Source: Synchiropus splendidus (taxonomy: Eukaryota > Chordata > Actinopteri > Syngnathiformes > Callionymidae). Taken from it: a stretch of 64,000 bases of DNA. The notes beneath the pieces are model-generated. The model was not told the origin of the DNA, did not search any database, and saw only the letters and a program-made list of their open reading frames with translations. This document shows positions 24,531 through 39,734 of the stretch, piece after piece. The position numbers and the translations under genes were made by a program. Location: contig NC_071345.1 of the NCBI RefSeq assembly GCF_027744825.2, positions 9,197,501 through 9,261,500 of the forward strand, in the 5' to 3' direction. Within the stretch, counting starts at the first letter, position 1. The number at the start of each line of letters is the position of its first letter.

Positions 24531-26683
24531 TCATGTGGTGTTTGAATAACGTCTCATGAACATCAGAACACCAGTGGACGCTGCCTCTCTTCTCTTGTCT
24601 TTTTCCAGAACTGCGATTGACCAGATCCGAAGTGGCCTTTCACCCGAGCATGACTCCCACACACTCTGCCTCACGATATCCAGCTGAACCTTTTTTGCAA
24701 AACCCCTGATAGTGCGTGAAGAAACAACAAACAAACAAAGCGGGGCAAAGGTTTTGAAAGAATGGACGCGCAGCCGTTTCTCACGCTTCTCTCAGCTCCG
24801 CGCGTTTATCTGCCGCTGACTAAACTCAATCCAAACATCCTCAGGAGGAAGAGTCGCTAATGATTTGGCTTTGATTGTGTAAAACAGTGCAGCAGAGATC
24901 TTTCCCGCGGGAACATGGAAGTGAGCTATGAGAGTCTCTGGTCCATCACGGCACACCGAGGGGCCAGATCACGTCCAGGGACAAACACTAATTCTTAGTA
25001 AAATACATTCTTTGACTGGAAAAAGTAGCTGAACCACAAACCCTGTATCAGCGTTACTTTTGAGTATCGGAGGCTAACGTTAGCATTCGTGGCTAGCTTC
25101 AAAAATGTTCCTCCATCACCAAAGACTCACAGTCGTCTTGAAGTACAAACAAACATTCATACAGGTCCCTATCATCTGCATCTATTTTGGGGGATTTTTC
25201 CGGGTTCATTCTTGACATTTATAATCTCCAATCTCCAGCCTGGTGACGGAACTTAGCCTTATCGATTGGCTTAGCTTCAAAAATGAACCACTTGAGCATA
25301 GTTTTCCCTCATTTAAATGACTTTAAGTGGAAACAACTTTGAGAACAGGAGCAAAAAAAGTTGCTATGTTTGTTGCTTTTCGCGATAAAAGTCACAAAGG
25401 GAAAAGTCGCTAGATTTAGCAGCAAAAGCGCCACGTTGGCGATGTACTTTTCAATTCAGCGAACCGGACCTGGCCTCCAGGCGCTTGAGTTTGAAGCACC
25501 CAACTTTGAGTCATCAATTCACCTCTACATGTTTTTAGGCTAAAGTTTGTCTTGTACTTTGTTTGAGCGTCAGTCCCAAACGTATCGATGGCTTCCTCTC
25601 GGCTCCCGCCGTGAATGGACGCTACACAATAAAGAGTCGACAGCAGCGCTTTTATGAATGAGTTCACCTCGCTGTAACCTTCTGTAGTGAAACACAACAG
25701 GTGGTCATCCTTCTTTATCCGCCGCCAGAGAGACAGGTGCTTCCTAATGTGTGTGTGAGGTGGGAGGGGGGCGCTGGGGGGTCATTGTTGACTCCGGATA
25801 ATGGAGCAAAGCGGGGACGCGCGGGATCCCGCCTCTGCTGGTGTCAGAGCAACGCGGTCAGCGTTGGGGAAACGGAGGCCGGACAAAAGCTCCACGACCC
25901 ATATCCGAGTGTGACTCGGACAAACAGGAAGACGTCGCACCGAAGAATATTCCGTGTCAAATTTGGGAGGAGGGAGGGCGCAGTGTGTCGGGGGGGAAGT
26001 GTGGCTTGACCTTACATGCATCGCCGGTGAGATCTTCATTGAATACCACAGTCGGACAGAAGACATTGGCATGAACTTGTCGACTTCTTCTCGTGAGGAC
26101 TTCCTGACACTTTCGCTTAGGAACCGGCTAAAGCCAAAATAATTTGTGGGCCTCATCTGATAAGCCGACTCTACGTAATGGGAACTTGAAAGTAACAACA
26201 TGCTGTTTGAAAAGACATCTGAGCGTCTCATCTCGGCTTCTGAGGAACCTGTTTCCTTTTCAGCTGAAACAGACTCACAATGAACACGGCAGCTTATCTG
26301 CATACTTGGACTGTAACACGTCACATGTGACCAGGAGGCGTCTTGTAAGAGCAAAGGTTGCTTCTCTGGAGTCGGTCGCCCTCGACTCACCGGGTTCCCT
26401 GATGAAGAAGTGTTATCAGTCAAGAGGTGGAGGTGCTTATTATCCTGGGATCAGGGGTGATTGATTTAGTGGAGAGGAAGGGAGGGAGCTTCGGCCGGGA
26501 GAAAGAAGAGTGAAGAGCTGACCCTGTTTCCTTTTCTGTCACCCAGATAAGAGTGATGATGGACACCCTCGGTGGACTCAGATAACCTGGGGTGTGATGT
26601 CACCACGGAGGGGAAAATGTTTCATGTCGTGCAGCAACTTCTGCCAATAAAAGGCCACGGCGGTTAATAATTAATAAACAAGT

Positions 26684-26785
26684 TATCAGAGTCAGCTTTA
26701 TTGACAGGGTCAGTGAGGACCCCACCAACTAGGAAAGTGCTTTGGAAAAACGTGGAATCATGAACAAAAATAAAATAAAATAAAC
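26684..26785 (+). repeat. L2-like LINE 3' tail, copy C
   Basis: Reads TATCAGAGTCAGCTTTATTG, GGTCAGTGAGGACCCCACCA, ACTAGGAAAGTGCTTTGG, then an AAATAAAATAAA-type tail. It clearly matches copies A and B. Confidence 0.65.
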
Positions 26786-27048
26786 AGTAACAATAGAAGT
26801 AACTATTAAATAAAGTGAGAATGGGCAGTGTGACTCCCCTTTTAAAGCGTTCTCAGAATTTTTAATGAAATATTAATGTATTTTTTATTTCCTTTACTAG
26901 TTCAGTTATGCCATAATATTTCCAACAAGTGAACAATATTACATTATATTAACCAATACTATTCATACCCTTGTCTTACGGATGGAATTGGTTTCAAAAT
27001 AGTGAACAAATATTGTATAAAAATTAGACAGGTTTTTGTCACCAACTG

Positions 27049-27145
27049 ACGGTGCACCTCATGATACATTGTGATGACATAGCCAAAACATCTGTGATGA
27101 AAGAGACTAGATTAGATTGTACAGATGAACGGAAAGTTCACTGAG
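27049..27145 (+). repeat. Dispersed repeat of unknown family, copy 1
   Basis: The pattern GGTGCACCTCATGA, TGATGACATAGCCAAAACAT, GATGAACGGAAAGTTCA recurs with substitutions at 38822-38912. Both copies are followed by unrelated sequence. Confidence 0.5.
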
Positions 27146-27879
27146 CACCGCAGCACTTCTGCCCGGATGCCGAAGATCTTCAGTTTGATCATTCTGGAGT
27201 CGAATATTAAAATGTAATTGATCAAAATTAATTTATTATAAAGTCTCTAACTAATAAGAGTATTTTTACTCAGGTCCCACCTTGACAATATAGTAGACTC
27301 TACTGCAATAAACTGCCTTTATGAAATTATTTCACTAGGTTTCATCCCTCTTTCTTACTGTTGTGGAAATGTTTTCACAGTTTCTTTGGCTTGAAAAAGT
27401 GAATACAGAAACTCATGCTCAGTCCAGTGACATTGAAAGTCATGGTATCGCTCAAAGTTTCCTTAAGTTCTAGTCATAAAGTCGCAGTATTAATATACTT
27501 CAATATTGCTATGATCAACTGTTAGTTTTTTTCCAATTCAACCACATGATCACTGGGATCTTCTCACACCTCACTGCAGGTCATTGCTTGGAAACAGTGC
27601 GATACATGTGGTGGTGCTCAGCTGGAACAGTCGGCTGCTGCACAAAGAGAAGGTCCTCAACAGGAAGTGTCCCAAGTCAAGTTTTTTTAAGGCCATTTGT
27701 TCACAGCCAATGTTTGGCTCAAAATGTCACAAAATAATAGAGCGTTATATTGACCGCATAGTTTCATTTTTTATGTCTTTAATGTTTGAATAAGGCAACA
27801 ACCAAAAGTTCCCCATTGTGGGAACAATGACTGTTGTCCAATATTTGTTGTTGTTTCAGTTTCCAGTCTGTAAAACAGG

Positions 27880-28169
27880 ATCGTAAAGTAGCTCCTTTAT
27901 CGCGGTCTATTTATGTCACAAAGGCGGCGTGTGTTGCCGAGTTGAGGAGGTCAAAAGTCGCCTCTGTAGTTAACACGCTCCGCCACCGGTCGGCGCTGTG
28001 GTTTCCACCATCACCCGGCAGGTCCAGGCTTGGCTGCTCGTTGACTCCCGTAACTGTCAACCCTCGAAGCTTGATGCTTTTGGGGCTCCATCCTGAGATT
28101 CACCACATTAAAATCATCTAAACGCATCCTCCGCTCCGCTCACGTTGTTCACCAAAGCGCACGTCCAGA
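27880..28169 (+). promoter_or_regulatory. prep: prep promoter and leader
   Basis: CpG density rises over about 27895-28170 directly upstream of the prep ATG, with no TATA box seen, as expected for a housekeeping-type promoter. The exact start site cannot be placed. Confidence 0.5.
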
Positions 28170-31952
<3,783 letters not shown>

Positions 31953-32135
31953 CAAGCGCCTCAGAACTACGACGGCTTTTAAGGGGCGGGGCTTTTCGCC
32001 AACACTGGTGAGGTGCGAGTGACGGCTCCAGTGTTATTTATTCACCTGCGACTGGAGCAGTGCTGCCGTGAGTTTTTCTACCTCGTGACTTGTGCTGGCG
32101 GTTTGCAAGGGAGCGCAGAAGAATCGCTGAAAAAC

Positions 32136-32141
32136 AATAAA
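32136..32141 (+). other. prep: prep polyadenylation signal
   Basis: AATAAA 184 bp after the prep stop codon, followed by a T-rich stretch at about 32146-32175 suited to a downstream element. It marks a short 3'UTR of about 200 nt. Confidence 0.75.
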
Positions 32142-32238
32142 GTTGCATTTTTAATCAACTTCCCTGCTCACTTTTTCCTGACCGAAGATTCTGGATCATT
32201 CAGAGTAAGATACACCGTGATGTAATGAGAAGCCTCGT

Positions 32239-32253
32239 CCACCAGGGGGCGCT
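32239..32253 (+). promoter_or_regulatory. Canonical CTCF motif just beyond prep
   Basis: CCACCAGGGGGCGCT matches all 15 positions of the consensus CCASYAGRKGGCRSY. It sits about 100 bp after the prep poly(A) signal, at the prep-lin28b border, and is a possible insulator or loop anchor. Binding was not tested. Confidence 0.6.
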
Positions 32254-32399
32254 GCGAGCTTCCCTCCACTGACACACCAACTGTCAAAACCAGAACCAAC
32301 GAGCTCGCCGTGACTACCGTCTTCGTCCGCTTACTCGTCCTGCGTTCAGCTGAAAAATCCCGCAGCGGCGGGCAAACGTTTGGGACTGAACGCGCTTTC

Positions 32400-32440
32400 C
32401 TGATTGGCTGGTTAAATCGGCGAACCATCCAATCGGCTAG
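32400..32440. promoter_or_regulatory. Paired CCAAT boxes
   Basis: ATTGG at 32403-32407 and CCAAT at 32429-32433 lie 26 bp apart in a CpG-bearing stretch (32260-32480). This is typical of NF-Y-driven promoters, but no exon is evident on either side. Confidence 0.3.
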
Positions 32441-32499
32441 TAACTTGCTAATGTATCAATGCGCGCGGCAGGAATCCCACTCTGGGACTATTTTCTTTG

Positions 32500-33120
32500 G
32501 CGGAAGGGAAATTGATGCCAATTTCAATTCTATTTTTATGTTTTCTTTCTCACTCGTTGATCGAATATTAACGACATATGAAACATTTTTTGCTATTTTA
32601 CACGGGTGCATAATTTAGTTACATTTATTTAATCACAGTTTCGCCCATTTGAACTTCATATATTTTACCTTATTTCCCCCCAATTTTTCAGATTAAAATG
32701 GATCTTTTCGTTCATCGTTAATGCATTTTATACTTTGCTATTTCATATTAGACTAATATGCAATATTAAATCTTTCTTACGTTTGCTTATTTATCTTCGT
32801 TTTATGTTTTAAAACGTGATGAAAAGCTCATCAAATAAAAGCGTCCATCAATCTTCAACTGCATATCAGAGGTTTATGACTCGCGAAACGAGACTGTTGT
32901 AGATTAAATATGATTATTATTGCCTTTATTAAACTTTATTGGCAGTTATCTCCTCCATCTTTTGTTTATCTCTCAACCTGCCATGTATTTTCCCCCACAA
33001 TCGAGGCGCTAGTGAAACCACATAAAAAGAGAATGGGGGCGAGGGGACGAGGTTATCTGGGGTGGGGTGGGGGTCAGGGGCTGAAGACGGCTCCACCTGA
33101 GCGTCCCACTCTGGGGTAAC
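32500..33120. other. AT-rich spacer after prep
   Basis: A/T-rich sequence with no exon or identified repeat. It becomes GC-rich after about 33010, towards the candidate alternative lin28b exon. Confidence 0.6.
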
Positions 33121-33163
33121 CGCTGGAGAGATTTGGGGCCACACACGCTCCTCTCTCCCGCTC

Positions 33164-33190
33164 CTTCTCTCTCTCTCTCTCCCTCTCTCC
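33164..33190. repeat. (CT)n tract in candidate promoter
   Basis: CTTCTCTCTCTCTCTCTCCC-type pyrimidine run upstream of the candidate alternative lin28b exon. Confidence 0.8.
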
Positions 33191-33218
33191 ATCCGCCTCC
33201 TCATCTTCGGTGTCTTGA

Positions 33219-33346
33219 TGAAATATTCATCCTCGGAAAACCTCCAACATGCTTGAGACTGCGCCTGAATCCGTCGCCGCTTCTTCGGGCAACTTTCGGG
33301 GACGCGACTGATCCGGACCTTCACATGTCTGCACCCGCGTCAACAG
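33219..33346 (+). other. lin28b: Candidate alternative first exon of lin28b
   Basis: A CpG-rich stretch ends in a consensus donor (ACAG, then GTGAGT at 33347). An ATG at 33325 opens a short frame reading MSAPAST plus one base. That is phase 1, exactly what lin28b exon 2 needs, so splicing would give MSAPASTGGPG and continue into the cold-shock domain. Two short upstream frames start at 33219 and 33250. There is no transcript evidence, and the phase match alone has a one-in-three chance. The exon could also be a non-coding leader or belong to another RNA. Confidence 0.35.
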
Positions 33347-33399
33347 GTGAGTCTCCGCGTCCTCACTTTGAAATCTTCACCTCTGATCGAAGCAGATCG

Positions 33400-33582
33400 G
33401 CGCATGCGCAGTCACTGCGATCAATACTTTAAATCGTTCAAGAAGAAGAGGGGGGGTTTGGGCGCCGAGCCCCTCACCCCCACATCCCGAAATTAGCAGG
33501 TGACGTCATGAGTGTTCAATTGAAGCCGCGGATTTTTGGCCCTGTATGCGCGCACAGGCCCCCCAGCTTATATGTGACGTCA
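33400..33582. promoter_or_regulatory. Promoter-like cluster: NRF1 motif and two full CREs
   Basis: An NRF1-type palindrome GCGCATGCGCA lies at 33400-33410. Full cAMP-response palindromes TGACGTCA lie at 33501-33508 and 33575-33582. The cluster sits just downstream of the GTGAGT donor at 33347 and is flanked by long AT-rich DNA, so it stands out as a regulatory node. Confidence 0.45.
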
Positions 33583-33639
33583 CCAATCGCATTTCCGTGG
33601 CTGTTTGCGACACTGGAGAAGAGGCCGCTCATGGTTGTT

Positions 33640-34620
33640 TGAATGACGTTTTATTTTGAAGAGATCCAGAAGTTGAACAGCTAAAAATAAGACAGAATAA
33701 TATGTCGAATTATATCGAAATTATATCGAATTTTAAACTGCATTTATTTTCGATTTTTAATATTTAATAATTGTCTTCATTCAAATAAAGGGCCCACGAA
33801 ATAAATTATTTACAAAGTAGATATCAAATTTTCTGGAAGACTGTTCGCTATTAAATATGCAAAAAACGACGTAATGACGCATGATTTTTTTTAAACTATC
33901 CTTATTTATATATATAACAGTTTAATTTAAGCTTCAGACCACCAGCCTCTTCTTTTTCAACTTTTTACAAATTGATATTTGATCTTCTTTTGTGTTTTTT
34001 AAGTGCTTTATGAAGATTGTTTGGTTAATTGAAATAATTCAGTAAAACGTTTGAAACGTTGAAGATTTGAAATACTAAAATAAATAAATAAATATGGAAT
34101 ATCTTTAATTTATTTGAACTAGAATTGCACATTTAAAGTAGAAATGTATTATATTTGCGGCAGGTTTCAGTTTCAGGTTTAACTTAACATTTTTCTGAAA
34201 AAAAAATCGTATTAAAAAATTATTGAATTTTCTCATAGATTATTATTCATACATAGGTTCATTAAAACAAAGTTTTGAATCGTGACATTTGATTTTGCTT
34301 TTTTATTAGACCTCCTGCAGCTTGAAGGCAAAATACATATTTTTGCGTAATCATTTTCTTATGAAGTCTTTAAAGTTTTGTTTCATTTTATTGTCATTTG
34401 ATTTATACATTTATATGAATCGGATTTCTGTACATACATACATCTTCTATTCTGCTTTGTCCTCCAGAGGAGGGTCGCTAATAAAGGTCCAAATCTGATA
34501 CCTGAATATTGACATGAATGAAGTGACAATATTAAAATAGGAAATGAGATCAAATTAAATGTTTTTAAAGGTCTAAACTCAAATATATGAATCCAGACAT
34601 AGAACACGGTAACTTGTCTC
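33640..34620. other. AT-rich desert
   Basis: A/T-rich, low-complexity sequence with no gene. Confidence 0.65.
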
Positions 34621-36560
34621 TCAAGTTTGAGTCAAACACGGGAATAAAAAGGTGAATTTGGGGGTGAATGCGGAGGCATTTGGGGTGAGAGTCGCTGTGA
34701 GGGCTGGGGGGTTGGAATGCATGGAAATAGGTGAAAAACATCCCCCACTTCAGAGACGAACTCGCTGAACTCTTTGAACCGCAGTGATAGAAACAGAGTA
34801 AAGCTAGTTTCCTCTGGGTGAGGAGCGGGGGATGGGCGAGGTCAACTGGGGTGAGTCCAAAGTCTGCAGCTCAGAGAACTCTTGTGATGAGAGGAGCGCT
34901 TTTGTCCAACGCTGCGGTGGAGATGAACCTCTGACGTCGTGAAACAACGTTTGTTTGAAAAACCTCAGTGATTTTCACTCGACAAAATGTGTTTGTACTT
35001 ATGGACGAGGGAACGTAAGAGAGTCATTCTTTGACTTGTTCCTGCGGGGGCACTCGGGGTGAATGCCGGGGGCAGGTCACCTGTACAGAGGGAGGAAACT
35101 GGAGTGCTCAGAAGCAAACCCAAACATATTAAAAACGCAGGAGACTTCAGTGTTCACCGCTTCATGTTGAGGAGAAGGGAGTTGGGAGGAGGCCCCGGGG
35201 CAGGAGGTCTCTCATTTGACTCCATATTTTTGGCCCGAGCTGAAGGAAGAATTCTGGGGAGAGGAAGGTCTGAGAGCTGCTCCCGTGACATCAGGTGAGC
35301 AGGACACGTTTGAGGGACAGAGGAGACAAGGCCACTCAGAATACAATGACTTTAGGAGATTAGGTTGAAACGTGTGTATGATGTTTAAAGCTTGTCTTTC
35401 ACTGATGTTCTCCTCTGCATCAATAACAGACCAAATCTCACTCACTTCTCACGTCTCAACCTTTTTCTTCACAAATCTTTGAAGATGAAACTTTTTTTTT
35501 CATCCATTTTCCACTTTAAATCAGTTTATAATACTCCTTGAAATTGACTACCATCAAATATTGAGCATAAAACAATACTAATTTCGACACCTTTGAATTT
35601 TTATATTATGACTCTCTAAAAGAAAAAGAAAAATGACTCTGTTATAAATAAATGATCATAAACGAACGATTCATCTAGAAAAAAAAAACAGTTATCTGAT
35701 GCTTTATTGTCTCCCTTCATGGAACACATTTTCCTTCATTTCTTTGTTTTTTTTTTTACTTCTCTTCGATGCTAAAACAAATGGACCTTTACATGATTAT
35801 AAACTTGTAAAAGAATTTGAGTTTCCCATAAATTGATGCACTATTTCCTGTTTTGTCTCTCTATTGAGGGAAATTATGTAATTTATTTGCTGATTTACTG
35901 ATCATTTTAGCCACCAAAATATCTTAACAACACTAAATAAAAAGCATCAATTTAAAGGGACTACAATTATTGTTCCGGGACAGTTCTATCCTTTTTAAAA
36001 ACCTTTTTTTTCATTTCAACTCAGTTATTTTTAAGGGAGTTTTGAATTGAGTTGAACTGCTTTTTTTTTTCTTTAAATTGAGATCTCACTTGAAAACAAT
36101 CAGCGAACGAAGAGCAAGTTTAAATACCTTCAGTAGAAATTGAAAGTTTCCACCTGAAAAAGACTAAAAATGATTTTCTCACAAATGGATCCTTGGCTAC
36201 TTGTCAATGAACGAGATATACGTGTGTTTTGATCCTGCAGGTGACTGAGATTCGGTTTAAGAATCATTTTCTCTGTAGTCAGAACTGTCATGAAAGAAAT
36301 TCACAAACCAAAAAAAAAACATTTGATGTATCCATGAATTCTTCACAATTTACACCTTTGAAAAACAAAAATGAAGCGATTAAAATAGTGTATTTAAATC
36401 TAACATGTGCCCCAAAATCTGATAATATTCTCAGCGATTTCAAAATCCATTTTGCCTTCAGTCCAGAGTGACACTGCTGACACACTGAAGCTGACCACTC
36501 GCTGCTGTCACCAGTAGAAACCTTTACTGCTGAGAACATTTTCCAGCTTGAGACAAACTT
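34620..36560. other. Intergenic, no gene seen
   Basis: Mixed sequence to about 35450, then A/T-rich. Short open frames only. A possible donor follows CATCAG at 35294, but nothing links it to an exon. Confidence 0.45.
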
Positions 36561-36569
36561 TATTTACAT

Positions 36570-36960
36570 CCCGTCTGGTCGCGGACTGTCAGGATCTGAG
36601 CGACGGATAACTCCTGACACCAGCGTCCGACCTCGTGACCCAAACCCTCGCCGTGTGTGCTGCGGTGAGGCCTCCACCAGCATCCTCCTCAACAGGCCCA
36701 GGCCTGGAGGGGGAGGAGGGGCGTGGGTCGGTGAATTCCAGAGGGCGGGGCTGTCGGCTCCGGTGGGAGGAGACCGGCTTGTTGTCGTTTTATTCCTCCA
36801 ACGTGTTTTCCCTCTTTTGCTCGGGAATAACCTCGGCAGGAATTCTGCGGCGGGGGGTCGTGCCGAGAAGATGGGAAGGGTCTCCAGACTTGTTGTTGAT
36901 CCTCCGGAGGTCCGAGAGGAGCGTGTGTGAGGGTGACTCACGCGTGAGATGAAGAAAACT
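36570..36960. other. GC-rich island
   Basis: GC-rich, CpG-bearing stretch with GGGCGGGG at about 36745 and TGACTCA at about 36935, between AT-rich flanks. It may be a second upstream promoter or enhancer of lin28b. No exon can be defined, and open frames on both strands reflect composition. Confidence 0.3.
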
Positions 36961-37629
36961 TTATTTGTCTGAGCGGTTTAAACGGCAGATGAAAGAGGGA
37001 TGTGAGTCAGCGGGGAAGCAGTTCGCAACAACACCAGCTAACCAGGACCTGACCAGAGTCTAAACCAGCGAGTGGGAGGGGGGTGATGTGCGAATCCATG
37101 TACATGACTGTGTGTTCATGCAAATGTGTGAGTTCTATCAGGCCAGTGTGTGTATTTGGGATTCTGTGACCGGCTTCAGGTGAATCTTTACACCATATAT
37201 GATTCGAGTGTCTGAGTCGGAGTGTGTGGTAGCTTTTTTAACATACAGCATGTATAATGTACAATGTCTCCAGCACACGCGTGAGGCCGTGGCTGTGTGT
37301 ATCTGTGTGCCATAGATTTTGTATTTTCCTCACATTCATATGTTCAGAAAACAAGTGTGTATTTGTGTAAATGGCTGCATATACACAACTGCCTGAATTT
37401 GTTTTTTTTCCACACATAATTTGGTGCATATGTATCTAAATATTCACAAAAATATATTTGTGGATCTCACGTATACATTTGTGTAGAGTGGCAGTGTGTT
37501 TTTTTTAAGAGGGTGAGTTTGTGTGTAAGAGTAAATATCGATACGTGTTTTGATAAATAAGTGTGTGCTTTAGGTGTTTTGTTGTGTGATTGATTTTGTG
37601 TAGTTGTGTGCGCCTGAGTGAGAGCATCA

Positions 37630-37647
37630 GTGTGTGTGTGTGTGTGA
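37630..37647. repeat. (GT)n microsatellite
   Basis: Short GT run within a longer GT-rich, slightly degenerate region (37080-37650). Confidence 0.85.
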
Positions 37648-38699
37648 GAATGTGGTGGACGTGTCAGGTTTTGGTAAATGTTTTAAACAGTGGTCACGGT
37701 AAACAACACTCCGTTTCATGGACAAAACAACACACGTCGGAGTGTGTGCTCCTCCAGTGTGGGCGAGTTGACCTGAAGTAACCCCAGACAGACTCCTCAA
37801 GACAAGTGAGTCATGTCTCAGGACGACTGACAGGAGGATCCGGACCAACATCAGTTTTCACTTGTGTTTTCCAGTCGCTCGCATTCCTGAGTCGTGAGTT
37901 CAGCGCTGCGCTGGTGCCCACTGAGATGAGGGGAAGGTAGCCGGTCGAACAGCCTCGCAACTTGAGCTGCACGGCCAGAACCGCCAAGTATGTACGCGGC
38001 GTTGAGTTGAGCCGAGGCTGTTGGTTTGAATCCCTAGAACGGATCTAGTCAGGGTCCCACCAGGAGACCCTGGACAGGAGTGGAGCAGACCACAACCCAC
38101 TAAAGACATTGGATGGATGCAGAATATGGAGCCAATATATGAGACAGGTGGACTCACTGCAGTGTTACACTCCCCCATCAGACAACAATAATGAATATTG
38201 ATCATTCATCTTTCACTTCAAGGTGTCACACAACACTAATGTAGTTCATAGAGTTTTCATCGTTAGTTTTGAATTCAAAACTAAATAGTTTTAAGGCTTG
38301 AGCAATAAAGCTCCTCTTACCTTTAGCGCTCAGATTCACTGCTTCACCTGCAAAACACATCCATTGTTAATAAAGCTTTATTTCTTCGACACAAACAAGA
38401 GTACCACAGTGAAAGAGAGTAAATGATGGAAAACCGAAAAAAAAAAATCCTCTGAAAAGTGATAAGAGATGAAAAGTTTATGACAAATATGATACGGAAA
38501 ATGATTATTGCGTCAATATTATCAGCAAAAAAAAAGGCAAACTAAACCTAAAAATGTTTAATTTGCTATTCTGGTTTTCTTTTAAACAAACAACAAAAAC
38601 ATGTTAAAAATGTAAATGTGAAAAATTATCACACTCATCAATAGAAATCACAAAAAATAAAATAAAAATGAATAGCAAAAATAATCAGGTTTTCAACAA

Positions 38700-38740
<41 letters not shown>

Positions 38741-38742
38741 TA
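38700..38742. repeat. (TA)n microsatellite
   Basis: About 43 bp of alternating TA with a single G interruption. Confidence 0.95.
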
Positions 38743-38821
38743 GCTGAGATGATAAATCTCAAATTTATCAAAAGATTAATCGTGGGTGAACTTTGTTTCC
38801 CATGTTTTTTCATTCACCACT

Positions 38822-38912
38822 TCCAGGTGCACCACATCACACAACATGATGTCATCACCAAAACATCCATGTGACTAAATAAGATTGCGCTGATGAATGG
38901 AAAATTGAAGCT
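38822..38912 (+). repeat. Dispersed repeat of unknown family, copy 2
   Basis: Reads CAGGTGCACCACATCACA, TGATGTCATCACCAAAACAT, GATGAATGGAAAATTGAAGC. Same orientation and spacing as 27049-27145. Confidence 0.5.
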
Positions 38913-39659
38913 TAAAATCCAGGATTGAAGAACAAAAAAAAGACAGAGTTGGCTGAAGCTTTCCACTCCAATTCACTTCCACTCCTGCTTCAATTTCATC
39001 ACTTCACGCGTCCAACATTAGCGACATTCACTGCTTTAATCGAGCCAACACAGTCTAAACATCACCAAAGACCTGATCTTCTCTGACATCACTGAGAGAG
39101 CGACAGGCTTCATGACAAGACCCGGTCAGCAGTTGCCCAAAACTGAACTACTGATGCAGGCGAGTGGATGAAACATGAGTTCAGATGCAGGTGAAACAGG
39201 TACATTTTATGCTGTTGTTAGACTCAGTGGGAGACTGTAGTCTGAGGAGGCAGTGATCCACTCTCTATCCAGTCCGGGAGAGAACAGTCCTGTACACATC
39301 ACATGGATGAACTTCCTTCAGAGGTTTCAATAAGAGTGGAAGAACTCTGAGAGACAAGTATGTGGCTTGACACCTGAGCTAAAGGCCTGTTCTGATGCTG
39401 GGTCAAGTCTCACCAACATGGTTGAGGATTGTCACGGTGGGAAGCCACACAGCAGCTGGGTGACGGGGTGGATGTTACAGTCCTGTTACATCAGTTATCC
39501 GAACATACTCTCACACTTTGGAATGAAGGGTGAATCACTCTGGATACAAACTGCTAGCAGCTCAACTGTTTGACACAGTTTTACCAACAGTTTCAATGTA
39601 AAACGCTTTGCTAAATTAATTTTTCCGGTCAATGAACCACAAACAACAGACTTAATGAG

Positions 39660-39730
39660 AGAGGCTGTGGGCCACATTAATCTGATCAAGGGCCGCAAAT
39701 GGCCCCTGGGCCAGTTTTTTTTAATCTACA
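39660..39730 (-). mobile_element. hAT-like transposon end
   Basis: The minus strand reads CTGGCCCAGGGGCCATTTGC then GGCCCTTGATCAG, the GGCC-rich end typical of hAT-superfamily non-autonomous elements. No partner end was identified. Confidence 0.4.
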
Positions 39731-39734
39731 AGGT

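Larger units (their letters stand above)
24530..27880. other. Upstream region of prep, no gene
   Basis: Contains LINE tail copy C, a dispersed repeat copy at 27049 and mixed sequence. The longest frame, 213 codons on the minus strand (26423-25782), has no recognisable domain and no splice context. Confidence 0.5.
36960..39655. other. Intergenic with GT-rich and TA-rich repeats
   Basis: Holds GT-rich simple sequence at 37080-37650, a possible LINE-like piece around 37955-38115, a (TA)n tract at 38700-38742 and the dispersed repeat copy at 38822. No gene. Confidence 0.5.

Noticed and set aside
25782..26423. 213-codon minus-strand open frame
   Set aside because: No domain, no splice context, a Ser/Arg/Pro-rich chance-like composition and no supported transcript structure.
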